Source: Cryptomeria japonica
Taxonomy: Eukaryota > Streptophyta > Pinopsida > Cupressales > Cupressaceae
Assembly: GCF_030272615.1 (NCBI RefSeq)
Contig: NC_081415.1
Coordinates: 186,311,994 to 186,375,993 of the forward strand
DNA: 64,000 nt
Direction of reading: 5' to 3'
This document shows positions 54,826-64,000 of this stretch, piece by piece. Under the pieces are notes generated by a model that made no database searches, was not told where the DNA came from, and worked only from the letters and a program-made list of their open reading frames with translations. Made by a program: the position numbers and the translations under genes. Position 1 is the stretch's first letter. Every line of letters starts with the position of its first letter.

Positions 54826-56741
54826 CTTGATTTATATTGATGAGGCACTTGTATTTTTTATCAGATATCATTGTATACTTGGAAGTTTTATTATTTTATG
54901 ATGATCTATATGCAAACATGGACTCTATATGATGATTTTTGGTTTATTATGCATGTTACTCTATATGATGATGATCTATATGCATTGATTACATGGATGA
55001 TGTTATGATGATCTTTTCTTTTCTTTTCATGATGATGATGCTCTATATGATGCAATGATGATGAAATGAAAAAAATGCTTTTGATTTTTTATTTTGATGA
55101 TCATGGATGTAAATGAAAATGATTACTAACTTAAATGATGCAAATGCAATGATCTATATGAGAATGCAAATGAATGATTGATTTTATTTTATTTTTGATT
55201 TGTATGCATATAATGATTTTGAAATGCAAATGATCAATATGAAATGTTTTTTATTTTTATATGTAATGCTTATAATGATTATGAATCTAATTGAAAAAAT
55301 GCAACTAAATGACCTTAATGGATAAAAAGAACTACAATGATAATGATCCTAATGCAAATAATAATGATATAATACACATGATCAATGAAATGCACTTAAT
55401 AGAATGCAAACTAATGCAATGATATGAATGATGATTGAAATGATTCTAAAGATAAATGCGCCTACAATGATCAAATGCAAATTGTTTTTGTGTGTCCAAG
55501 TATACTCAATCTTTATTTATGATCATTGATTTGTGAATGAAATTAAATGTTTATAATGTAGATGAATAATGAGATAATCTAAAAATGATCTAATACTTCC
55601 ATTCTTCATATGTTGTCTTGCAACAGTGCTTGATTTCATCATTGAACTTTAAAATGTTGTAAGAAAATACAAGCAGCTTGACATAAAGATCCAAGTTGAC
55701 TTGAGTATTTCTTACATGGATTTTGATATAGAAAGTTTATACAAGCAACTTGATATAATGAATCAAGATGACCTGAGTATTTCTTGCAAAACAGACAAGG
55801 ATTATCCCCTTTCATGCATGACTTGGAATGTCCTCATTGATCTTTTTCCGATTATATCCTTAGATAAGTACATACCTTAATAAGAGATAAACCACATACA
55901 ACAATCAAAGAAAATAACCATGCCCCATCATAGCTTCTCTAGTCATGGACATCCTTGAGTTGCATAGAGTACATGATTAGCAATAAAATTAAGATATAAA
56001 CAATGAATCTTGGATGTCATTTACATTTTCTCATGGTCATTAACTGATATAATCATCTTGATGAATGATCATTGATAACCCTTTATTACTTTCTGGTTGA
56101 TTCTTCATTTTCTAAGTTTCAAGATTTAGTTGTTATAAAATGTCTTGATCTTCATTTCTTTGTTACTCATTATCTGTTTTAAAATCCTAGGTGTTTTTCT
56201 TTTCTAAGTTTTTCGAATGTTTTGGATTTTCAAAGATTTAAAAGATCACATTAGCAAAAGGAATTAGGATTTTTCCCCTAGTAGAAACAAAACTTTATTA
56301 TGGATGTATGAAGAATGATCTAAACCATGGTGGGATTCAAATGAAAATATGATTTATTTTGATAAAATCTAAGACAATGACTATGAAAAGTATGTCAAAG
56401 ATTGATAAATGTTGGTAAGTCACATATTTCCTGCTAAATGGTTCAGAGCAATGGATGCAAAAGATGAAATGGATGAGATAGGACTGATGGAAGTGGTAGA
56501 TGTGATTAGGATGGAGTGGATAGGTGCGCAAAGCGATCTCATAGATGGAAGAACTCACTTTTTAGATTGCGTCTGTTTACCACGTTTTCACTATCTAAAT
56601 TTATTGCAGTTTTTCCATATTTTGATTTTTTTTGTTTTCACTGTTTTATGCTTTTTTTAGGGATTTTTTGCTTTTCTGATTTTTACTGATTTCTTCAGGA
56701 CTTGATATGCTTTTTATTGATTTTTTCCAACACTTTATATC
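54826..56741 (-). other. E3 spacer
   Basis: No gene recognised. 54890-55480 is dominated by ATGATGATCTATATG and GCAAATGAATGAT-like words (low complexity). Two copies of a 60-70-bp unit with ACAAGCA(G/A)CTTGA(C/T)ATAA occur near 55668-55790. Confidence 0.5.
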
Positions 56742-57880
56742 TCAAGCATAGAATTTATTGAGATGGATGTAATTCATAGGTTCATCAAACCAATCACCTT
56801 CAAGAGTAGATAACTTGTATGCTCTTGAGCCATATGCTGCTACTATGACAAAAGGACCTAACCAATTTGGTTCAAATTTACCCTTCTTTTCTCGGTCCTG
56901 CTGATTTCTCGGATTCTCCCTTAGAACTATATCTCCAATCTGAAAAATGTGTGGCTTGACTCTGTGATTATAACTTCTTGCCATTCTCTATTGATATGCC
57001 TTCAAATGATCTCTTACATTTTGGCGATGTTCCTGAATCATCTCAAGTTCTTGAAGTCTAGAGACTCGTTCTTCTTCTTCTGGTATAAGACCTTTCAAGG
57101 AAACTCATAGAGATGGTATCTCTACTTCTATTGTTAATATGGTTTCTTATCCATAGACTAAGAAATATGGAGTTTCTCCCATTGGTATGCGGAGAGTAGG
57201 ATTTAGCTGAATGTGCCAGTCTTTTCCAGCTTCATTGACTATTTTCTTCAAGATTTTCAAAATAGTCTTGTTTGATGCCTCAACTTGACCATTTTCTTGT
57301 GGATAATATGGTGTAGAAAACCTATGTTGGATATGGGATCGTTCACATAGTTCCTCCACATCTTGACTCTTAAATGGTCATAGGAACTCCATAGCGACAT
57401 ATTAAAATATTTAAGATGAATGATGATATTTGTTTTCCTATCACTATTGTCAAAGGTACTACTTCAATCCATTTAGTGAAATATTCAGTAGCAATCAGAA
57501 TGAACTTATGTCCATTAGAAGATGAAGGATTAATCTTACCTACCAAATCAAGGCCCCATTGAGAAAATGGCCATGATTCGGCCATAGGATGCAATTGTTG
57601 TGCTAGTGCATGGATGAGATTCCCATGGATCTGGCATTATTTGCATTTCTTTGCATATGTGAATGAATCTCTTTCCATAGGAGGCCAAATAGTAACCCAT
57701 ACAAAGAAGTTTCTTAGCCAGTGTTAATCCACTTGAGTGTGTACCAACAATACAAGTGTGAACTTCATTAAGAACTTTCTCAGATTCTTCTTGTTTGAGA
57801 CATCTGAATAAAGTGCTATCTAGAACTTGCCTATATAAGGTATCAACAATAATAGTATAGCGGGATGATTGACAGATAAA
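56742..57880 (-). pseudogene. E3 integrase, decayed, second catalytic Asp deleted
   Basis: Gypsy integrase on the minus strand. Readable parts: a degraded zinc-finger part (57880-57640), WGLDLVGKI with the first catalytic Asp (about 57555), ATEYFTKWIEVVPL, then CRYGVPMTI, which at about 57370 jumps straight to KSQDVEEL; the T-D-N-G block with the second Asp is missing and the frame shifts. The third residue, Glu in NGQVEASNKTI, is present (about 57290). The C-terminal ENPRNQQDREKKGKFEPNWL stretch and the LNKFYA end follow at 56742. Several stops and shifts add to the decay. Confidence 0.85.
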
Positions 57881-57889
57881 ATTTATTCT

Positions 57890-58500
57890 CTAATTGCGGG
57901 ATAGGTCAGGAGGAAGGATATTCTCTTTTAAGTATTGATAAGTTTGGCCGTATAAGGATTGACTGGTTCCAGATATATGACAAATCATGTAGGTATGTTG
58001 GGATTGAATGGTAGGGGTTAAGATATCTTCCACCAGGAATTTGTAACATTGTTGATTCTCTTGAATCTGTAAGAGAGATGCTATTGTAGTCATTGCATCT
58101 GCTGCTTTATTCTCATTTCTTGTGATATGAGTGAATGACACTTCTTCAAAGTGTTCTTTAAAATCTTCTACCAACTATTTGTAGGACATAAGCCTGTCAT
58201 CCTTAGTTTGATAATCATCATTTATTTGGTTGATGATAAGCTGTGAATCACCATAGACATGTAAATCCTTGATATTCCATGCAATAGCCATTTTGAGCCC
58301 AATAGTCAATGCTTCATATTTTGCAGTATTGTTTGTGCATGGAAATCACAGTCTATGTGATTTTGGAATTGTGTTTCCTTGAGGTGTGATGAACAAAATT
58401 CCCACGCCTGATCCATATTGTGTATAAGAACCATCAAAGTAGAACTCCCAAAATTTTGTATGTATTGTTAGAATGTTTGCATTAGGAAATTCAATGTACA
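57890..58500 (-). pseudogene. E3 RNase H (plant Tat-type second domain), decayed
   Basis: EFYFDGSYTQYGSGVGILFI at about 58450 is the start of the additional archaeal-type RNase H. NNTAKYEALTIGLKMA, HVYGDSQLIINQIN and HITRNENKAADAMTTIASLL follow. This domain is the piece deleted from E1. The upstream pol is missing: homology ends near 58500, where LTR family Y starts. Confidence 0.8.
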
Positions 58501-59944
58501 ATGGCATGTTATGCACGTCAAAAAGAGGAAGGCACAAAAGACAAATCATTAGTATGTTAGTGACAACAAAAATGAAACACAAATGAGCCTATGATCATAA
58601 ACATGCATATCAAGAGAGATAAAAAGCATACAAGAAGAAGCATACAAAAATGAAAGAGGGAAAGAAAACCCCCTAAGATGCTTTCCACAATGCTCATAGT
58701 TGTTCTCCCTTGTTCCTCTCCTCTCCAAGTTCCACATGAGTGTAGCTCTCAACTTTTAACACTAACTATGGATGTCTTCTGAAGATTCAAGATAATTATG
58801 AAAATGAGCACAAATGCATATACAAGTGTAATTAAGTTACTATGAGAAAGCACCTAATTAGTCTATATTAATTTTAGAAAAATAACAAAGCAAATGCTCC
58901 TAAATGCTCTCTTAAAATGTCTATAAGTTTGATGCACAAAGACTTCGGGATATTTGAAAATGAGGAATGGGAGCTCTATTTATAAGGAAAATAGGGCAAT
59001 GGATGGTCAAGATTGAGTAATCTTAATAAGGGCCGGGATTGATTGGTTTGTGATCCATGTGATGACTTTCAACCCAATCCCATGATGATAAATGTCAACA
59101 TGAGATGGCTTGAGAGGAGAGGGAAGAAGCATTAAATGCTTAAGAAGAGATGAAGGTTACCTTGGGAGGGTTTGGTTAGGCTTGAGTTAATGAATAAAGC
59201 TTTTATCCAATGAATAATGCCTTTATCCAATGGACAAACTCTTGTGCAAGAGTTAGTGGGGATATCCATGGTCAAAGCAATGAATGCTTGAAGAGACCCA
59301 TGAGTTAAATAGGGGTTGAGTTAGAGGGAAAGTCTCTAACCATGTGGGTGAGTTGAGTTTAACCATTAATGGTTGTGTAAGAGCCATAAATGGTTATTTA
59401 AGAACCATTAATGGTTTGGAAGACTTTGGAGGTTAACTTGGTGGAGGATAAAAAGCCTTTAATGCTTTTCAAAGACTTTGTAGGCTTTGAGAAGTGACTT
59501 CTCTTTGCTTAAGAATGTGATGATAATTAGGGAGGGGGATTAGCCTAATTAGGAGGATTAGAAGAATCTAGAAGGGGTTTTAGGATGCAAGTGGGTTTGA
59601 TGGGTGAGAGAAAATAGGATTTTAATTAAAATAAAATTCATTTATTTCAACTAAAATTGTGCAACTTGCATTTGTAGGAGAATGCAAGTGGGGGGATATT
59701 TATTTATTTATTTAAATGAGGAAAGGGGGTTAAATTAAACAAATATGCTTTATTTATTTAATTAATTTGGGGTGTGGTTTAATAAATTAATTTAAATAAA
59801 TTGAATAATTTATTTAGTTAATAGCGGAAGAGGTTCAAGATGAATTAATTAAATATCAATTTAATTAATTGTGGACTGATGGTTAAATAATCAAATAAAT
59901 ACTAAATATTTATTTAATTAAATGGACAGATTTATGTGCCTACA
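58500..59944 (-). mobile_element. 3' LTR of E4 (family Y)
   Basis: About 1.44 kb; the right end TATGTGCCTACA is firm, the left end approximate (58490-58510). It matches 61054-62506 throughout: TTGTTCCTCTCCTCTCCAAG, AGCCATTAATGGTT repeats, GAATCTAGAAGGGG and an AT-rich TTTAATTAATT end. A CTATTTATA word (minus TATA box) lies at 58976-58984. Several ACCATTAATGGTT palindromes occur at 59360-59420. Confidence 0.75.
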
Positions 59945-59989
59945 TTTGCCCCTCTTTGAGACGGTGCAGTTTATTGTGTTGTTTCAAAG
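59945..59989 (-). promoter_or_regulatory. E4 polypurine tract and stem-loop
   Basis: AAAGAGGGGCAAA (minus, 59945-59957) abuts the LTR. CTTTGAGAC (59954-59962) pairs with GTTTCAAAG (59981-59989). Confidence 0.83.
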
Positions 59990-60110
59990 AAAGAAATATA
60001 GGTATGAGAAAATATACCCCATAAATGTTAATTTAGTGGGTGGTATGCCCTCTCGAGAGATGGGCTAAATTTTTTTGAAAAATTGGGCCATCTCTCAAAA
60101 AAGAGAAAGA

Positions 60111-60570
60111 AGTTGGGGGGGAGGTAGAATAGAAGAAATGAGAAATAATGGTGAAAGAACGAGAGAAAACGGAGTTAATACAGAGAAAGGCGATGAAGTG
60201 ATGGTGTATCAGAGAAAAGAGAGATTTTCAATTGGAATCTATAACAAGTTGCAGATGAGGAAGTTTGGACCTTGCAAGATGTATACACCTAAAAATTGGC
60301 TATGAGCAATTAAATAAATATTTAATATTTATTTAATAAAAGTTGGGGGGGAGGTAGAATAGAAGAAATGAGAAATAATGGTGAAAGAACGAGAGAAAAC
60401 GGAGTTAATACAGAGAAAGGCGATGAAGTGATGGTGTATCAGAGAAAAGAGAGATTTTCAATTGGAATCTATAACAAGTTGCAGATGAGGAAGTTTGGAC
60501 CTTGCAAGATGTATACACCTAAAAATTGGCTATGAGCAATTAAATAAATATTTAATATTTATTTAATAAA
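60111..60570. repeat. Perfect 230-bp tandem duplication
   Basis: 60111-60340 and 60341-60570 read the same base for base. The unit holds about 165 bp of E4 internal sequence and the first 65 bp of an X-family LTR in plus orientation (TGTATACACCTAAAAATTGG at 60279 and 60509). No protein motif is visible in the frame 60075-60305. Confidence 0.93.
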
Positions 60571-60992
60571 TATTCGTATATTAAATAGTTAATTCGAAAA
60601 GATTAATTAATTTAATTCATTTTCATATCTTTCTATTAATTAATATTTTATTAATTAATTCATTTATCCTATTCTTCTAATTAATTAAATATCTAATATT
60701 TAATTATTCCTCTAAACCAAGTTAATTAAATATCTAAGATTTAATTATCTCCTCCAATCAATTAAATATCCAATATTTAATGGTTATTCTCCTATCCTAT
60801 AGTCTCAAGTATTAAATAATTCTTAAATTATTTAATATCTCTTTTCCAACTCATCCTCTATCTCCACTTCATCTTCCCTTTGCCAACTCATCAAACATGT
60901 GGCTAAGGAAATTAATATTTCTTAAATATTAATTCATCATTTATCTTCAACTTCCCAAATTTAATGAAATTGTGTACGTACACATATTTCAT
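60509..60992 (+). mobile_element. Inverted fragment of an X-family LTR
   Basis: This stretch is the reverse complement of about 63200-63690 with high identity, from the LTR tip TGTATACACC to just past the palindrome GTGTACGTACAC (60973-60984). It then stops, and sequence resembling the left part of X follows in the opposite orientation (61000-61053). Confidence 0.82.
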
Positions 60993-61053
60993 TACCAAAA
61001 CATAAGTTAGTTTCACAAAATACAATGGAAATGCATACAATGGAAATGCATAC

Positions 61054-62506
61054 TGATGCCCTCCTAAATGGCACAAGGTTAGTCCATGATAAACAACACC
61101 AAAGACACAAAAACCGTTAGTGTTAGTCAATCAAAAACTAATCTAAAAAGGCATTCCAAAAGAGACACTAAAAGCATGCTAATATATCTTATAAACAAAG
61201 CAAAGATTATGAGGCATCTCCAACTGCCTCTTAGCATGGCCTTAGCTTCTTCTCCCTTGTTCCTCTCCTCTCCAAGTTCCAAAATAGTGTAGCTCTCAGC
61301 AGCTTTTTACACTATGGATGCTTATGGAGGATTGAGATTTAATATTAAGCTTCAAATATGAAATGAAAAGCCAAATACTATGCTAGTGATGCTAAAATGA
61401 TTGATTTTACCAAAAAGACAAGATTTTAGTTATGCTATGCTAAATGCTCTCTAAAAATGTCTATAGCCTAAATGCATACAAGTTTTCAGGATCTGGATTA
61501 TGAAGGAATGGGCTCTATTTATAGGAAAAATGGAGCAATGGATGGCCAGGATTGAAAGGTTTAATCAAGGGTCAAGCTTGAAAGTTAGGGATCCATGTGC
61601 ACAATTGGCACCAATGAAATGATGACAAATGTCCACATAGGGTTGGGTTGAAAGAAGAGGTTGAAGGCATTAAAGGCCTGAGAAGACCTCATGGTTATCT
61701 AGAAGGCTAAGGGTCAAGTCTAAGCTAAGATTACCCATTGGATTAAGAGTTAATGCAAGGATAAACCTTTGTGCAAATGATTAAGAGATAATCATGGTCA
61801 AAGCATTAAAGGCTTGATGAGACCCTTGGGTTGGGTAGAGGTTGAGTCAAAACAAATGTTTTAACCATGTAGGAGGGTTTGGGTTAACCATTAATGGTTA
61901 TTGGAGACTTTGTGGATTAAGTGGTTGAAAGTTGGAAGCCTTTAATGGCTATCAAAGACTTTGAGGAATTAAGTGGTTGAAGGTTGAAAGCCTTTAATGG
62001 TTATCAAAGACTTTTAGGCTTTGATAAGTGACTCCATTTTGCTTAGGAATGTGACAATAATTAGGGAATGGATTAGACTAATTAGGAAGGGGTTAGAAGA
62101 ATCTAGAAGGGGATTAGATTTTTGCAAGTGGATTTGGTGGGTGAGGGAAAATAGGATTTTATTAAAATAAAAATTCATTTATTTCAATAAATATGTGCAA
62201 GTTGCATTTGTAGGAAAATGCAAGTGGGGGGGGGGGGGGTTAATGATTTAAATAAATATTTTATTTAATTTATTTAAAAGAGGAAAAGGGGATTTTATTA
62301 AATAAATAGATTTTATTTATTTAATTGATTGGAATTTGATTTAATGAATTAATTAAAATAAATTGAATAATTTATTTAATTAATAGGAGAATGTTTGGAG
62401 ATGAATTTATTAAATATTAATTTAATTAACTGATGGCTAGTGTATTTTTAATCAAATAAATAGCGAATATTTATTTAATTAAGCTGGACAGATTTGTGTG
62501 ACTACA
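61054..62506 (-). mobile_element. Solo LTR of family Y
   Basis: TGATGCCCTCC...GTGACTACA, 1453 bp, with CATAC on both sides (61049-61053, 62507-62511). No polypurine tract follows, so it is a solo LTR. Contains the AACCATTAATGGTTATTGG and AAAGCCTTTAATGG repeats of the family and a G homopolymer at 62226-62239. Confidence 0.82.
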
Positions 62507-62531
62507 CATACAATGGTAAAATGTGTGAGCT

Positions 62532-63688
62532 TGAATTTCATCCTTAGAATATTACCTATAATAAGTTAGTTTCACAAAATACAATGGAAATGCATACAGG
62601 AAATCCAAAATCCACCAATGAAACTGCATGAAATAAATATTAATATAAAACACTATTTTACCTTCATGACTTATGTCTCATTGTGTCCTAACTCCACTGT
62701 TCCTGGTTGTAGATGGTGTGCTCTCAGATAATGCATTGTTAGCTTCCAAGATGGCATATGAAGAATGGACTGATAACTTGCAGTTAACTGATAGTATGAT
62801 ATGCAAAGCTACATGATTATGCTAAATTATATTATATGATAATTGCTATTACTATTTGCTATTTGCTTCAAAAACTCATGGATGCATAAGATTGGCTTGA
62901 AGACTATTTTTGAAGACTAACTTCCTCTCAACTAAAGCTCCTGATTTTATAGACCTTGAGAGGATTAGATGATGTGGCTCAGATCAACGGTCATGATCAG
63001 ATCTACAGATTTGAATGGCTGTGAGCAAAGGTGAAGGTTGAGAGAAAGGGGGAAGGAGAAGACAAGTGTCACTCATCTCACCTTGACTGGGTTGCTGACT
63101 AAGAGAATCTAGGGATGGTTGGAGGAAATTTAGGCATGAGAGGACAAGTGGACTCAAGTCCTTCCTAAGATGTAGGGGGTGTTGGAGAAAATATAGAAGA
63201 TAGTTATGAAATATGTGTACGTACACAATTTCATTAAATTTGGGAAGTTGAATTTAAATGATGAATTAATATTTAAGAAATAGTAATTTCCTTAGCCACA
63301 TGTTTGATGAGTTGGCAAAGGGAAGATGAAGTGGAGATAGAGGATGAGTTGGAAAAGAGATATTAAATAATTTAAGAATTATTTAATATTTGAGACTATA
63401 GGATAGGAGAATAACCATTAAATATTGGATATTTAATTGATTGGAGGAGATAATTAAATATTAGATATTTAATTAACTTGGTTTAGAGGAATAATTAAAT
63501 ATTAGATATTTAATTAATTAGAAGAATAGGATAAATGAATTAATTAATAAAATATTAATTAATAGAAAGATATGAAAATGAATTAAATTAATTAATCTTT
63601 TCGAATTAACTATTTAATAGATGAATATTTATTAAATAAATATTAAATATTTATTTAATTGCTCATAGCCAATTTTTAGGTGTATACA
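62532..63688 (-). mobile_element. 3' LTR of E5 (family X)
   Basis: About 1157 bp, second complete member of the family seen at 50404-51529; minus-strand start TGTATACACCTAAAAATTGG. The element's internal region begins at 63689 and runs out of the window. Left end approximate. Confidence 0.8.
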
Positions 63689-63733
63689 TTTTGCCCCTCT
63701 TTGAAATGATGTGAAGATGACATTGTTTCAAAG
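63689..63733 (-). promoter_or_regulatory. E5 polypurine tract and stem-loop
   Basis: AAAGAGGGGCAAAA (minus, 63689-63702) abuts the LTR. CTTTGAAAT (63699-63707) pairs with GTTTCAAAG (63725-63733), one wobble. Confidence 0.84.
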
Positions 63734-64000
63734 ATTAAATCAAGTCTCGATAGTGCTTGATAGAAATTGAAAATTTGGATTGTGTGCCCCCTCAGGAGAT
63801 TGATCATGAAATTGTCGAAAATTTTAGTTTGAATGATGAATCTCATGATAATGTGATAAAAAATTTTAGTCAATTAAATTCATTTGTAAAAATAACAAAT
63901 TAAATTGCCCCATTGGAAATTAACGACTCTAGAAATAGTAAATATAAAATTAACCAAGGCTAATTTTAACTTCATTGTTATCCTTATTAGCTTTTGGAGA
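63734..64000 (-). other. Start of E5 internal 3' region
   Basis: Matches 51575-51830 in E3 (TTAAATCAAGTCT.GATA, TGCCCCATT, AAATATAAAATTAACCAA, TTAGCTT.TGGAG), so an antisense PMD gene would be expected beyond the window. Confidence 0.7.

Noticed and set aside
60075-60305. 76-codon plus-strand frame in the duplicated unit
   Set aside because: No motif, covers an internal/LTR junction, and is an accident of the purine-rich strand.
58555-62506. Pairing the two Y-family LTRs as one element
   Set aside because: The right copy has its own exact CATAC duplication and lies in X-family sequence, so it is a separate solo LTR.

Overview
This is plant nuclear DNA: AT-rich, almost without host genes, and filled with LTR retrotransposons inserted into one another. 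The families present (Ty3/gypsy with a Tat-like gag, Ty1/copia, antisense plant-mobile-domain ORFs, and a broken LRR receptor-like protein gene) fit a land plant with a large repeat-rich genome. A conifer or other gymnosperm is plausible, but the species cannot be fixed from the sequence. I saw no bacterial-type genes, rRNA, tRNA or CRISPR.

Layout. 1-1763 is empty AT-rich DNA. 1764-3358 (minus) is the 3' part of a decayed LRR receptor-like protein gene, followed by AT-rich inverted repeats (3346-3871), a 52-bp tandem repeat (3934-4069) and a foldback element with long terminal inverted repeats (4452-5292). From about 7.1 kb to 50.4 kb there is one nested stack. An old plus-strand gypsy element (here G0: LTR, Met-type primer site at 8126, gag at 9196-10326) is split in its protease by a solo LTR (S1: 10445-11166 and 49738-50279, target duplication AGTGG). 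S1 is split by a minus-strand Tat-like gypsy element (E1: 11167-49732, duplication ACAAT). E1 holds two insertions: a 3.6-kb solo LTR in its leader (Z: 44663-48247, TTTTA) and a second solo LTR in its antisense ORF (S2: 14478-14610 and 32409-33758, AGGCT). S2 is split by a plus-strand non-autonomous element (E2: 14611-32403, GTAAC), and E2 carries a young copia-type element (C: 20997-25909, AAAAC). From 50.4 kb to the end lie related minus-strand elements: E3 (3' LTR 50404-51529, pol remnants 56742-58500), E4 (3' LTR about 58500-59944), a solo LTR of the same family (61054-62506, CATAC), and the 3' end of E5 (LTR 62532-63688), which leaves the window.

How the parts relate. E1, E2 and E3 share one plan: coding region, spacer, an ORF on the opposite strand with a plant mobile domain (MAIN/PMD-like), a conserved stem-loop overlapping a near-identical polypurine tract, then the 3' LTR. 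E1 and E2 also carry short-repeat arrays near both ends of the internal region that are complementary to each other, and a shared 20-nt-scale motif after the coding region. E2 looks like a non-autonomous partner of E1-type elements: same polypurine tract and LTR tips, but gag-pol is replaced by a 920-codon frame rich in Gln, Ser and Pro. Element C has the only long intact coding frame of the window, a 755-codon gag-protease protein without integrase, reverse transcriptase or RNase H.

Limits: everything was read by eye. LTR ends with an exact target duplication are firm. Ends of G0, E3, E4 and E5 are approximate.
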